A stretch of 64,000 nucleotides of DNA from Hoeflea_A sp039025395 (lineage in GTDB: Bacteria; Pseudomonadota; Alphaproteobacteria; Rhizobiales; Rhizobiaceae), in the NCBI GenBank assembly GCA_039025395.1, contig JBCCOK010000014.1, positions 20,085-84,084 of the forward strand, given 5' to 3'. Both the position numbers and the translations under genes were made by a program. A model generated the notes under the pieces. It saw nothing but the letters and a program-made list of their open reading frames with translations. It made no database searches and was not told the origin of the DNA. Positions 35,980 to 45,772 of this stretch are shown here, in pieces (the first letter of the stretch is position 1; each line of letters starts with the position of its first letter).

Positions 35980-37106
35980 GCAATCCCGAATTGATAGCAG
36001 AAAACTCAAATCAGCCTGCATCTGCGGTGCTTAATGCCATCCGGCACCCAGTCATCATGGTTGACGAGGACAGTTTCATCACATTTGCCAATGGCGAGGC
36101 GGAAGCCTTTTTTGGCGCCAGTCGCGCGCACCTCTCACGCCGCAAGCTTGATGCCTACATTCCCTTCGGAAGTCCGTTGCTCGCTCTGATCGAACAGGTG
36201 CGAGCACGCCGTGCTCCGGTTAATGAGTATCGTGTCGATGTCAGTTCTCCGAAACTGGGCGGTGATCGGTTGGTGGACCTTTATGTTGCTCCGGTCACCG
36301 AACAAGCGGGCTCAGTGGTCGTCCTGTTCCAGGAGCGTTCGATGGCGGACAAGATCGACCGGCAGTTGACCCATCGTGCGGCTGCCAGATCGGTCACCGG
36401 ACTTGCCTCGATGCTTGCCCACGAGATCAAGAACCCACTGTCCGGTATTCGCGGAGCGGCACAGTTGCTGGAGACATCCGTCACAGACGACGACCGCGCG
36501 CTGACCCGCCTTATCCGCGAGGAAACCGACCGGATCGTGTCGCTCGTGGATCGCATGGAGATTTTCTCCGACGAACGTCCGGTCAACCGCGAGCCGGTCA
36601 ACATCCATGCTGTTCTTGACCATGTCAAAGCTGTCGCACGCGCCGGTTTTGCTAACAGAAACAAGATTATAGAAAACTATGATCCGTCTTTGCCGCCGGT
36701 GTTTGCCAATCGCGATCAGTTGGTTCAGGTCTTTCTGAACCTGATCAAGAATGCCAGCGAAGCGATCGGCGATCAGCCGGGAGGCGAGATTACGCTTACG
36801 ACCGCCTATCGGCCCGGTATGCGACTGTCAGTGCCCGGCTCCAGCGAGCGCGTTTCGTTGCCGCTTGAATTCTGCGTTCAGGACAACGGCCCGGGCGTTC
36901 CGCCTGACATCATACAGCATTTGTTCGATCCGTTTATCACCACAAAGATCAATGGCTCCGGCCTGGGGCTCGCTTTGGTTGCCAAGATCGTTGGTGACCA
37001 TGGCGGAATCGTCGAATGTGACAGCCAAACCAGCAAGACGGTGTTTCGGATCTTGATGCCGGCCTCGAAAGAGCCGAAGCCGGCGAAACTGGAGACTGAA
37101 CAATGA
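35976..37106 (+). CDS. ntrB: Nitrogen sensor histidine kinase NtrB
   Basis: A 376-residue cytoplasmic kinase controlling NtrC under PII control. An N-terminal PAS domain (residues 15-125), an H-box LAHEIKNPLSGIRGAAQLLE with the phospho-His, and an ATPase domain (NLIKNASEAI N-box, DNGPGVPPDI G1, GSGLGLALVAKIVGDHGG G2). It overlaps dusB by 4 bases and ntrC by 4 bases. Confidence 0.96.
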   Translation: MSNPELIAENSNQPASAVLNAIRHPVIMVDEDSFITFANGEAEAFFGASRAHLSRRKLDAYIPFGSPLLALIEQVRARRAPVNEYRVDVSSPKLGGDRLVDLYVAPVTEQAGSVVVLFQERSMADKIDRQLTHRAAARSVTGLASMLAHEIKNPLSGIRGAAQLLETSVTDDDRALTRLIREETDRIVSLVDRMEIFSDERPVNREPVNIHAVLDHVKAVARAGFANRNKIIENYDPSLPPVFANRDQLVQVFLNLIKNASEAIGDQPGGEITLTTAYRPGMRLSVPGSSERVSLPLEFCVQDNGPGVPPDIIQHLFDPFITTKINGSGLGLALVAKIVGDHGGIVECDSQTSKTVFRILMPASKEPKPAKLETEQ

Positions 37107-38557
37107 GCAAAGCCACGATTTTGGTGGCTGACGATGACGCGGCCATCCGGACCGTTTTGAACCAGGCGCTTTCGCGTGCTGGCTACGATGTCCGGATCAC
37201 TTCAAACGCAGCTACACTTTGGCGTTGGGTTGCGGCAGGCGAGGGCGATCTTGTGGTCACCGATGTCGTAATGCCCGACGAGAATGCCTTCGACCTTTTG
37301 CCGCGCATAAAGAAGGCAAGGCCTGATCTGCCGGTCCTCGTAATGAGCGCACAGAACACCTTCATGACCGCTATCCGGGCATCGGAACGTGGGGCTTACG
37401 AGTATCTTCCAAAGCCATTCGACCTCACCGAAATGATCTCGATTGTCGGACGGGCACTTTCGGAACCAAAGCGGACCTCTAATGCCGCAAAAGATGACGC
37501 TGGCGAGGGTATGCCGCTGGTGGGCCGTTCGGCGGCAATGCAGGAAATCTACCGTGTCCTTGCACGCTTGATGCAAACGGACCTGACATTGATGATTACC
37601 GGCGAGTCCGGAACCGGCAAGGAACTGGTCGCCAAGGCGCTGCATGACTACGGCAAACGGCGCAATGGCCCGTTCGTTGCCATCAACATGGCTGCGATCC
37701 CTCGTGACCTGATCGAATCGGAACTTTTCGGCCACGAGAAGGGTGCCTTTACCGGGGCGCAGAGCCGATCGAGCGGACGTTTTGAACAAGCGGAAGGCGG
37801 CACTCTGTTTCTTGATGAAATCGGCGACATGCCGATGGATGCACAGACACGTCTGTTACGCGTTCTTCAGCAGGGTGAATACACGACCGTCGGCGGGAGA
37901 ACACCGATCCGAACGGATGTGCGTATTGTCGCAGCCACCAACAAGGATCTGAAAACATCGATCAATCAGGGGCTTTTCCGCGAAGACCTTTTTTATCGCT
38001 TGAACGTTGTGCCGTTGCGCCTTCCGCCATTGCGCGACAGGGCAGAGGACATACCGGATCTCGTGCGGCATTTCAGCAAGGAAACTGAGAAAGAGGGTTT
38101 GTCGGCAAAACAGTTCGAAGCTTCCGCCCTGGACCGTCTCAAGCAATATCCGTGGCCCGGAAATGTGCGAGAACTCGAGAACTTTGTACGTCGCATCACC
38201 GCGCTTTATCCCCAGGACGAAATCACGGTTGAGATCGTGGAGACGGAATTGCAGGTGGAGAACCCGGAAAGTGCCGCAGCACCCATTGCTCCGGCATCCG
38301 GTTCAGCGACGATCGCGCAGTCGGTTGAAGACAATATGCGCATCTATTTCTCGCGGTTCGGTTCGGACCTTCCGCCGCCCGGCCTCTATCACCGGGTTAT
38401 TGAAGAAGTGGAGTATCCTCTTGTTCTTGCGGCACTCACAGCGACGCAGGGGAACCAGATCCGGGCAGCGGAACTGCTGGGGCTAAACCGAAATACACTG
38501 CGCAAGAAGATCCGCGAGCTTGGCGTTTCTGTTTACCGTGCGCCACGAAATCCGTAA
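37103..38557 (+). CDS. ntrC: Nitrogen response regulator NtrC
   Basis: A 484-residue sigma-54 activator. Receiver domain with the acidic pair and phospho-Asp (VADDDAAIR, TDVVMPDE), AAA+ domain with Walker A GESGTGKE, the sigma-54 contact motif GAFTGA (EKGAFTGAQSRSSGRFEQ), Walker B LFLDEIGDMP, and a Fis-type HTH at the C-terminus (QIRAAELLGLNRNTLRKKI). Everything needed for sigma-54 activation is present. Confidence 0.97.
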   Translation: MSKATILVADDDAAIRTVLNQALSRAGYDVRITSNAATLWRWVAAGEGDLVVTDVVMPDENAFDLLPRIKKARPDLPVLVMSAQNTFMTAIRASERGAYEYLPKPFDLTEMISIVGRALSEPKRTSNAAKDDAGEGMPLVGRSAAMQEIYRVLARLMQTDLTLMITGESGTGKELVAKALHDYGKRRNGPFVAINMAAIPRDLIESELFGHEKGAFTGAQSRSSGRFEQAEGGTLFLDEIGDMPMDAQTRLLRVLQQGEYTTVGGRTPIRTDVRIVAATNKDLKTSINQGLFREDLFYRLNVVPLRLPPLRDRAEDIPDLVRHFSKETEKEGLSAKQFEASALDRLKQYPWPGNVRELENFVRRITALYPQDEITVEIVETELQVENPESAAAPIAPASGSATIAQSVEDNMRIYFSRFGSDLPPPGLYHRVIEEVEYPLVLAALTATQGNQIRAAELLGLNRNTLRKKIRELGVSVYRAPRNP

Positions 38558-38598
38558 TCGCCGCTAAATCTGCGCCCTAAGCCGTTGCATTTTCGCCA

Positions 38599-38621
38599 CA
38601 AACCGTTGCAATATGGCAACG
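38599..38621. promoter_or_regulatory. CAA-N4-TTG motif and overlapping dyad before ntrY
   Basis: CAA-ACCG-TTG (38599-38608) and the dyad CGTTGC-AATATG-GCAACG (38604-38621) overlap in the 124-base gap between ntrC and ntrY. As I recall, NtrX is reported to bind CAA-N(3-5)-TTG type sites and to control its own operon. The short motif is weak on its own; the dyad strengthens it. Confidence 0.4.
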
Positions 38622-38681
38622 CGCTTTAGCGGCATACAGACTCGACAACAAGCAGACGTTTTGCAATTGGCCGGAGGCCGG

Positions 38682-40955
38682 ATGACAATCGGCGGAACTC
38701 TTTCCAAAGGGGACGCAGAAACACATCTGCCGTACCAGACAGGCGACAGACGCAGATTGCTCGCGCTGCCGGGCATCATAATCGTCGTATGCGCATTGCT
38801 ATCGGCGATCGTGTCCTTTGTCGTGCTGATGGGCCTCACTCCGATTGCGCCGCGCAATAATGTCATTCTTACGGCGGTCATCGTCAATCTTGTCTTCGTT
38901 GCCGCACTGTGCGCGTTGATCGGCCGTGAAGTGGCAAACATTCTGGCTGCACGCAGAAAAGGGCGTGCTGCATCAAGATTGCATGTCCGTATTATCGGGC
39001 TGTTTTCCGTTGTCGCAATCCTTCCGGCGATCCTGGTTGCCATCGTTGCTAGCATTACGCTCGACATCGGTCTCGATCGATGGTTCTCGTTGCGAACGAA
39101 AGAAATCGTCAATTCATCCTTGAGTGTCGCTCGTTCCTATGTAAATGAAAATGCTCGATATTTGCAGGGTCAAACGGTGTCGATGGCAAACGACCTTGAC
39201 TCGGCGCGTACCCTCTACAGCCTCGACCGGACAGGGTTTAATGTTCTTGTCACACGTCAGGCGATTGGCAGAGGATTGCTCGCAGCCAGCCTTGTGCGTG
39301 AGGATGGCAGTACGATTGTCAGGGCAGAGATTCCGACCGAAAATCCGCTTCCGAATGTGCCAGCCAGCGCGATAGAGGCCGCGGCGAGGGGTGAACCTGC
39401 TTTGATCCCACCGAGATCAACCAATCTGGTTGGAGCGGTCATCATGTTGCAAAACATACCGGGTGCCTTTCTCTACACAATCCGAGCCGTCGATCCTGAG
39501 GTGATACGCTCCATGCGCCTCATGGAAGAAAACACCGAGGAATATGAAGCCCTTGAAGAAAACCGGCGACCGATACAGCTTGCTTTTGCCATCATCTATC
39601 TGGGTTTTGCCCTTGTCGTGCTCCTCGCGGCTATCTGGACGGCGATTGCTGTTGCAGACAGAATAGTACGCCCCATCCGCATGTTGATCGGAGCAGCGGA
39701 TGGCGTTGCCAGCGGAGATCTCGGCGTCCGTGTTCCTGTCAAGGCCTCCGACGGTGACGTCGGCAACTTGTCAAAAACCTTCAACAACATGATCGAGGAG
39801 CTACGCGTCCAGCGCGACGAGATTATCTCGGCGAGAGATGAAATGGACGAAAGGCGCCGGTTTACCGAAGCCGTCCTGTCCGGCGTAACCGCTGGCGTTA
39901 TCGGTGTGCATGACGATGGTCTCATATCCGTCGCGAACCGGTCGGCAGAGATAATGGTGGGTGCTGACGAAAACAAGCTTGTCGGCCACCGGTTGATCGA
40001 CATGGCGCCGGAAATTGCCACGGTGTTGGCAAGCGCAACACTCTGGCAGCGCAACGAGTACCGCAGCCAGATAGCAGTGATGCGCAACGGCACAGAGCGG
40101 ACATTGAATGTCCAGGCGACACGGGAAAAACCGCATCAGGGTCAGGACTCCTATGTCATCACGCTGGACGACATTACGGACCTCGTCCTTGCGCAAAGAT
40201 CTACGGCATGGGCAGAAGTGGCGCGCCGGATTGCACACGAGATAAAAAACCCTCTGACCCCCATTCAGCTTTCGGCAGAACGGATTCGCCGACGCTATGG
40301 AAAGCAGATTCCGGACGAAGACAGGGGCGTTTTCGATCAATGCACCGATACGATCGTTCGTCAGGTCGGCGATATAGGCCGGATGGTCGACGAATTTTCG
40401 GCATTTGCGCGCATGCCGAAACCGGCAAAGGAGAAGCACGATCTGAGGCAAATCCTCAAGGACGCCATATTCCTGCGCGAAGTCGGGCGAGACGATATTG
40501 AGTTTGGGAAAGAGCTTGGCGACGAACCGTTGAACGGATATTTCGACTCACGCATGCTCGGACAGGCATTCGGAAATCTAATCAAAAACGCAACCGAAGC
40601 GATTGACGCGGTAACCGCCGATCAGGAACGCCAAGGGCGCCGCTTGATGGTGCGGGCAAGCCGAGCGTCTGATGACAGGGTACAGGTGGACATCATTGAC
40701 AACGGCAAGGGTCTGCCCGTCGAGAACCGGAACCGGATTTTCGAGCCGTATATGACCATGCGTGACAAAGGTACCGGCCTTGGCCTTGCAATTGTCAAAA
40801 AGATCATTGATGAGCACGGGGGCGTCCTTGAACTTTATGATGCACCCCCGAATTTTGATGCAAATGGCGGCGCCATGATCCGTGTCTTTCTGCCAACGGG
40901 TATATCGCCAAGCGACGCGGAAGCGATGGGAGAAGTTCAAGCAGATGGCGTCTGA
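38682..40955 (+). CDS. ntrY: Membrane sensor histidine kinase NtrY
   Basis: A 757-residue kinase: N-terminal membrane helices (LLALPGIIIVVCALLSAIVS and three more to about residue 120), an extracytoplasmic region, a last helix (IIYLGFALVVLLAAIWTAIA), HAMP, PAS, then H-box ARRIAHEIKNPLTPIQLSAE and the ATPase domain (DNGKGLPVENR, GTGLGLAIVKKIIDEHGG). I prefer the ATG at 38682, with GGAGG six bases upstream, over the ATG at 38613, which has no ribosome site and lies in the dyad. It senses redox/nitrogen state in relatives. Confidence 0.93.
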   Translation: MTIGGTLSKGDAETHLPYQTGDRRRLLALPGIIIVVCALLSAIVSFVVLMGLTPIAPRNNVILTAVIVNLVFVAALCALIGREVANILAARRKGRAASRLHVRIIGLFSVVAILPAILVAIVASITLDIGLDRWFSLRTKEIVNSSLSVARSYVNENARYLQGQTVSMANDLDSARTLYSLDRTGFNVLVTRQAIGRGLLAASLVREDGSTIVRAEIPTENPLPNVPASAIEAAARGEPALIPPRSTNLVGAVIMLQNIPGAFLYTIRAVDPEVIRSMRLMEENTEEYEALEENRRPIQLAFAIIYLGFALVVLLAAIWTAIAVADRIVRPIRMLIGAADGVASGDLGVRVPVKASDGDVGNLSKTFNNMIEELRVQRDEIISARDEMDERRRFTEAVLSGVTAGVIGVHDDGLISVANRSAEIMVGADENKLVGHRLIDMAPEIATVLASATLWQRNEYRSQIAVMRNGTERTLNVQATREKPHQGQDSYVITLDDITDLVLAQRSTAWAEVARRIAHEIKNPLTPIQLSAERIRRRYGKQIPDEDRGVFDQCTDTIVRQVGDIGRMVDEFSAFARMPKPAKEKHDLRQILKDAIFLREVGRDDIEFGKELGDEPLNGYFDSRMLGQAFGNLIKNATEAIDAVTADQERQGRRLMVRASRASDDRVQVDIIDNGKGLPVENRNRIFEPYMTMRDKGTGLGLAIVKKIIDEHGGVLELYDAPPNFDANGGAMIRVFLPTGISPSDAEAMGEVQADGV

Positions 40956-42309
40956 CATCTTGGTTGTCGATGACGAGGCCGACATTCGGGAGCTCGTCTC
41001 CGGCATATTGTCGGATGAGGGACACGAAACACGCGACGCTGGCGATAGCGACGGCGCGCTGCAAGCCATTGCCGAGCGGGTGCCGCGCCTTGTATTTCTC
41101 GATATCTGGCTGCAGGGCAGCACTCTTGACGGTCTGGCGCTCCTTGACGAAATAAAGGTTCGTCATCCGCACCTGCCCGTGGTGATGATTTCAGGTCATG
41201 GCAATATCGAAACCGCGGTGTCGGCGATCCAACGCGGCGCCTACGACTTTATAGAGAAGCCTTTCAAGGCCGACAGGCTCGTGCTTGTGGCTGAGCGCGC
41301 GCTTGAGACCTCCAACCTGAAGCGAGAGGTCGATGAATTGAAGCGGCGTTCCGGCGACCCCGCTGATCTAACCGGCACCTCGGTTGCCATTTCTCAGTTG
41401 CGGCAGACGATCGATAAGATCGCCCCAACCAACAGCCGCATCATGATCCTTGGACCGTCAGGGTCCGGCAAGGAGCTGGTTGCACGACTGATCCATCGCA
41501 GTTCCAGTCGCGCCGGAGGTCCGTTCGTTGCGCTCAACGCGGCAGCCATAACGCCCGAACGCATGGAAATCGCGCTTTTCGGCACCGAAGCAGGCAACGG
41601 CCAAGAGCGGAAAGTCGGTGCGCTGGAAGAATCGCATGGCGGCATTTTGTATCTGGATGAAATCGCAGACATGCCACGGGGCACACAGAACAAGATTCTG
41701 CGTGTCCTCGTCGAGCAGAAGTTTGAGCGCGTTGGGGGTTCAAAACGGGTCAACGTCGATGTCCGCGTTATTTCCTCAACATCCCGCAATCTTGAGCACC
41801 TGATCGGGGAAGGGGAGTTTCGCGAGGATCTGTACCATCGTCTCGCGGTCGTGCCGGTGCGTGTTCCTTCGCTTGCCGAACGGCGCGAGGATATTCCCTT
41901 TCTCGTTGATCAGTTCATGAAACAGATCAGCGAACAGGTCGGCATCAAAGTGAAACAGATCGGCGACGACGCCATGGCCGTTCTGCAAGCACATGATTGG
42001 CCCGGAAATATTCGCCAGCTGCGAAATAATATCGAACGGCTCATGATCATGACCCGCAGCGAAGACGGCAATAGCGTCATCACCGCTGACATGCTGCCGA
42101 AAGAGATCGGCGAGATGCTGCCAAATGTGTCGGGCCAGGATGCGAATCACATCATGACGTTGCCGCTAAGGGAGGCGCGCGAACTCTTCGAGCGCGAATA
42201 TTTGCTGGCTCAGATTAACCGTTTCGGTGGAAATATCTCCAAAACCGCCGAGTTCGTGGGTATGGAACGGTCGGCCTTGCATAGAAAGCTGAAAATGCTT
42301 GGTCTATAA
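40945..42309 (+). CDS. ntrX: Response regulator NtrX
   Basis: A 454-residue NtrC-family regulator paired with NtrY. Receiver (ILVVDDEADIRELVSGIL), AAA+ domain with Walker A GPSGSGKELVARLIH and Walker B LYLDEIADMP, and a C-terminal Fis-type HTH (ISKTAEFVGMERSALHRKL). The GAFTGA loop is missing: its place holds FGTEAGNGQERKVGALEE. It should therefore not activate sigma-54 promoters but bind DNA as a sigma-70 regulator. It starts inside the last 11 bases of ntrY. Confidence 0.95.
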   Translation: MASDILVVDDEADIRELVSGILSDEGHETRDAGDSDGALQAIAERVPRLVFLDIWLQGSTLDGLALLDEIKVRHPHLPVVMISGHGNIETAVSAIQRGAYDFIEKPFKADRLVLVAERALETSNLKREVDELKRRSGDPADLTGTSVAISQLRQTIDKIAPTNSRIMILGPSGSGKELVARLIHRSSSRAGGPFVALNAAAITPERMEIALFGTEAGNGQERKVGALEESHGGILYLDEIADMPRGTQNKILRVLVEQKFERVGGSKRVNVDVRVISSTSRNLEHLIGEGEFREDLYHRLAVVPVRVPSLAERREDIPFLVDQFMKQISEQVGIKVKQIGDDAMAVLQAHDWPGNIRQLRNNIERLMIMTRSEDGNSVITADMLPKEIGEMLPNVSGQDANHIMTLPLREARELFEREYLLAQINRFGGNISKTAEFVGMERSALHRKLKMLGL

Positions 42310-42414
42310 CCGACCATGGGTGCGCGTGTTGGTGAATGCCATCGCATCAGACGACACGGGTCGGGCGGTGGGAAAATTTATTCTGAACAATATACGCTCT
42401 AGAGGCCGAAAGGC

Positions 42415-43791
42415 ATGAAAGTCATTATTTGCGGGGCAGGGCGCGTCGGACACGGCATCGCAGAGCGGCTGTCGACCGAGGAAAACGATGTTTCAGTCAT
42501 CGATACCTCGCCGCCGTTGATCCACGCCATTCGCGAAACCCTTGATGTCAGAGGGTATGTTGGTCACGGTGCACACCCCGAGGTTCTCGCGCAGGCCGGG
42601 GCGGATCAGGCCGATATGATCATCGCCGTCACGCTCTACGACGAAATCAATATGGTCGCCTGTCAGGTGGCGCACTCGCTGTTCAACGTGCCAACCAAAA
42701 TCGCAAGGATTCGTGCGCAAAGCTATCTCGCTTCGTATTACTCTGATCTATTTTCGCGAGACAACATGCCGATCGACGTAATTATCTCGCCGGAGATCGA
42801 AGTCGGGCAAATGGTGTTGCGGCGGATTGCGCTGCCGGGCGCCAACGACGCGGTCCGGTTTTCAGAAGACTCGATCACTATGGTTGCCATCGAGTGCCTT
42901 GAAGACTGCCCGGTCGTCAACACGCCTTTGGAGCAACTGAGCGATCTGTTTCCGGATCTGACGGCAACCGTTGTGGGCGTCTGGCGAGACGGCAATCTGA
43001 TCGTGCCGCACTCTTCCGATCAATTGATAACGGGAGATCTGGCCTATGTTATCTGCGATCGCGACCACGTGCGCAGAACGTTGGGTTTGTTTGGTCATGA
43101 AGAGCCGGAGGCAACACGGATTATTATCTCCGGCGGAGGCAATATCGGCTTCTTTGTCGCCAAAACCATTGAGGAAAGGCAGCCTCGCACAAAGATCAAG
43201 ATCATCGAATTCGACAGGGAACGGGCAGTAACGATCGCTGATGAATTGAGCCGATCTGTTGTCCTGAACGGCTCATCGCTTGATCAGCAGATTTTGGTCG
43301 AAGCCGACATTCAGGATGGCGATCTAATGGTCGCCCTGACCAATGATGATCAGGTAAACATTCTGTCCAGCGTGATGGCAAAGCGGCTTGGCTGCAAGGC
43401 AAACCTGGCGCTGATCAACAGTCCGGCTTTCCTTGATTTCACGAAAACGCTCGGCATCGATGCCCACGTCAATCCGCGCGCCGTTACTATTTCAAGGATT
43501 CTCCAACATGTCAGGCGTGGCCGCATTCTTGCTGTCCACAGCGTCCTTCAAGGTGCGGCGGAGGTCATCGAGGCGCAGGCGCTTGACACGTCGCCGATCG
43601 TCGGGACGCAGTTACGAGAGCTCGAATTGCCGCAGGGCATTCGTATCGGCGCCATTTTTCGCGATGGCAAGGTTATGCGGCCGGACGGTAACAGCAAGAT
43701 AAAGACCAATGATCGCGTCGTCTTGCTGGCGAGGGCGGATTCTGTCCGACACGTGGAACAGCTCTTTCGTGTCAGCCTGGAGTTTTTCTGA
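42415..43791 (+). CDS. trkA: Trk system potassium uptake protein TrkA
   Basis: A 458-residue peripheral NAD-binding regulator of the Trk channel. Two tandem RCK units: GAGRVGHGIAERLSTEENDV for the first and GGGNIGFFVAKTIEERQP for the second nucleotide site, each followed by a TrkA-C domain. It follows ntrX, as in other rhizobia, and precedes trkH. Confidence 0.95.
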   Translation: MKVIICGAGRVGHGIAERLSTEENDVSVIDTSPPLIHAIRETLDVRGYVGHGAHPEVLAQAGADQADMIIAVTLYDEINMVACQVAHSLFNVPTKIARIRAQSYLASYYSDLFSRDNMPIDVIISPEIEVGQMVLRRIALPGANDAVRFSEDSITMVAIECLEDCPVVNTPLEQLSDLFPDLTATVVGVWRDGNLIVPHSSDQLITGDLAYVICDRDHVRRTLGLFGHEEPEATRIIISGGGNIGFFVAKTIEERQPRTKIKIIEFDRERAVTIADELSRSVVLNGSSLDQQILVEADIQDGDLMVALTNDDQVNILSSVMAKRLGCKANLALINSPAFLDFTKTLGIDAHVNPRAVTISRILQHVRRGRILAVHSVLQGAAEVIEAQALDTSPIVGTQLRELELPQGIRIGAIFRDGKVMRPDGNSKIKTNDRVVLLARADSVRHVEQLFRVSLEFF

Positions 43792-43823
43792 CTGCGCGCC
43801 TCTCGGTCAGATTGGAGCATTTG

Positions 43824-43853
43824 ATGGCGGACAACCGGTTCAAAGCATTTTAG
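43824..43853 (+). CDS. Nine-residue mini-ORF abutting the trkH start
   Basis: ATG at 43824, preceded by TTGGAGC, opens nine codons (MADNRFKAF) and stops with TAG at 43851-43853, the bases directly before the trkH ATG and in the same frame. It may couple translation of trkH, or be a chance ORF. The trkH start itself has no other clear ribosome site. Confidence 0.25.
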   Translation: MADNRFKAF

Positions 43854-45326
43854 ATGAACGGCGCAGTATTCCTGATTGCAATGGCCGTCTCCGGCTTGCT
43901 TGCCATGTTGGTGCCGGCGGTGCTCGTGGCTTTCGGGCACTCCGAATTGGAACTTGCCACCGATATGCTGCTGTTGTTTGCGGTCGGGACGTTCGTCGTG
44001 GTCGCGGTTGTTGCGGCTCTGACCGGGCGGGTCAAAGAAACCGAGCGCGCCTTTACCTACCTTGCTCTCGTTGGTGTCTGGATTGCAACGCCGATCGTCG
44101 CTGCAGTCGTTTTCATGGTGCTGGCGGATCTTCCTTTCGTGCCGGCTTGGTTCGAAGCTGTCGGCGCACTGACGACATCCGGCGCATCCGTTCTAGTTCG
44201 CGAAGAGGCTCCGCAGGGTGTGCTGTTCTGGCGCACAATGTGCGAGTGGTACGGCGGTTTTCTGACGCTCGCATCGATTATTCACGTGCTTGCGCCGGCT
44301 GGATTCGGGGGCTTGCAAAGCAATAGTCCGGTATCGACGACAATTCCCGAAGAGGGCCTTTTCAAGGTCACGACCTACTACAGGCTGGTTGGCCAGTATA
44401 CTTTTATTACCTGTCTGATTTTTCTGGGTTTGCTGGCTTTCGGTGTGCAGCCGCTCGAAGCTGCGATGCTTGGAATGATTTCGGCGGCCACCGGCGGTTT
44501 TCTTCCCTTTTCCGGTCCACTGGACGAAAATATCAGTCAAGGTGCCGCGACAGTTATGGCAGTGGGCTTTTGCCTGGGAACCATCAGTGTTTTCTGGCGG
44601 AGGCAGATTTTCCGGCGGCCGCGTCGCCTTATCCAAACCAGCTTGGAGGCCAAAATTGTCGCCATTGTTATCATTGGTCTGACGATTGCCTATGCGGTTC
44701 GGATTGTGGATGTCTCTGGAGGCTCTGTGGGCAGCACCATTGTTGCCGCCATTCAGGAAGGCTTTTTCACAGCTTCATCGCTGGTTGCGACCAGCGGAAT
44801 CGAGACGCGCCCGGGTGTGATGGCTCTCCTGCCAAACATAGTGGTGCTGGCCGTCGTCTTTGTCGGGGCAGGGGTCTATTCAACGACTGGCGGTGTCAAG
44901 GTGTTTCGTATCGGAACGATGTGGATCTATACGATTGCCGAACTGAACCGGCTTATCTATCCAAGCAGCGTTGATCGGCTGAAGTTCGGCAACTTGGCGA
45001 TTGAACGCCAATCAATGCAGGCGATTTGGACCTATTTCATCATTGCGGTCCTTGTCGTCGGAGGCGGCGCAATGCTGATCGCGCTGACCGCAACCGGGTT
45101 TGAAGCCGCAATAGTAATGTCGGTCGCTTTCTTCTCCAATGCCAGTCCCATATATGAAGCGTTACGGCCGATAGCGTCCGATGCAACAAGCGGCGATTGG
45201 CCGTCGTTTATGACGCTGTCAAACCCCATTACATATGTGCTGGCAATCGCGGTCATGACAATTGGCCGGTTGGAAGTTCTTGTAATATTTGCAGTTTTGA
45301 ATATTCGCTATTGGTACAATCGATAA
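43854..45326 (+). CDS. trkH: Trk potassium channel subunit TrkH
   Basis: A 490-residue membrane protein of the TrkH/KtrB family, the ion-conducting subunit partnered with TrkA. Selectivity-filter loops appear as GALTTSGASV, AATGGFLPFSG, ATSGIETRPG and FFSNASPI, with many hydrophobic helices. It starts MNGAVFLIAMAVSGLLAML at 43854. It lies between trkA and hfq. Confidence 0.92.
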   Translation: MNGAVFLIAMAVSGLLAMLVPAVLVAFGHSELELATDMLLLFAVGTFVVVAVVAALTGRVKETERAFTYLALVGVWIATPIVAAVVFMVLADLPFVPAWFEAVGALTTSGASVLVREEAPQGVLFWRTMCEWYGGFLTLASIIHVLAPAGFGGLQSNSPVSTTIPEEGLFKVTTYYRLVGQYTFITCLIFLGLLAFGVQPLEAAMLGMISAATGGFLPFSGPLDENISQGAATVMAVGFCLGTISVFWRRQIFRRPRRLIQTSLEAKIVAIVIIGLTIAYAVRIVDVSGGSVGSTIVAAIQEGFFTASSLVATSGIETRPGVMALLPNIVVLAVVFVGAGVYSTTGGVKVFRIGTMWIYTIAELNRLIYPSSVDRLKFGNLAIERQSMQAIWTYFIIAVLVVGGGAMLIALTATGFEAAIVMSVAFFSNASPIYEALRPIASDATSGDWPSFMTLSNPITYVLAIAVMTIGRLEVLVIFAVLNIRYWYNR

Positions 45327-45523
45327 TCAGGTTTTTGCTTTTCTTTGCAATCTATAGGTTCATTTGCCCGATTTCGATTGCGGAACATCTGACGATTTGA
45401 TAACCAACGAAGTGATGGTTGTTCCCCAACCCGGTTGCTGTCATCCGGCTTTGGCAACGCGTTGCTGTTTTTGACAGGAGCGTGCAAAAACAAGAAGAAC
45501 ATTAGGACAGGGAAACTGACGCA
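45327..45523. other. Intergenic region upstream of hfq
   Basis: 197 bases between trkH and hfq that probably carry the hfq promoter. I see no convincing consensus elements, terminator or small RNA hairpin. The hfq ribosome site GGACAGGGAAA is near its end. Confidence 0.4.
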
Positions 45524-45772
45524 ATGGCGGAGCGTTCTCAGAACTTGCAGGACCAATTCCTCAACACTGTCAGAAAACAAAAGGTACCGCTCACCATTTT
45601 CCTGATCAACGGTGTGAAGCTGACCGGTGTTGTGACGTCCTTCGACAATTTCTGTGTGTTGTTGCGTCGCGATGGGCATTCACAGCTGGTCTACAAGCAT
45701 GCCATATCGACCATCATGCCTGGCCAGCCGATCCAAATGTTTGAAGGCGAAGAAGGAAGCCGTGAAGGCTGA
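45524..45772 (+). CDS. hfq: RNA chaperone Hfq
   Basis: An 82-residue Sm-like protein that pairs small RNAs with mRNAs. Sm1 region NLQDQFLNTVRKQKVPLTIF then INGVKLTGVVTSFDNFCVLL, and the Sm2 motif YKHAISTIMP (the KH pair of the proximal RNA site) are complete. The short acidic C-tail is normal for alphaproteobacteria. It is overlapped at its end by the hflX start. Confidence 0.98.
   Translation: MAERSQNLQDQFLNTVRKQKVPLTIFLINGVKLTGVVTSFDNFCVLLRRDGHSQLVYKHAISTIMPGQPIQMFEGEEGSREG

Noticed and set aside
35047..36021. Minus-strand reading frame of 324 codons opposite dusB
   Set aside because: dusB is certain. The opposite frame is His/Arg-rich in the way typical of antisense shadows.
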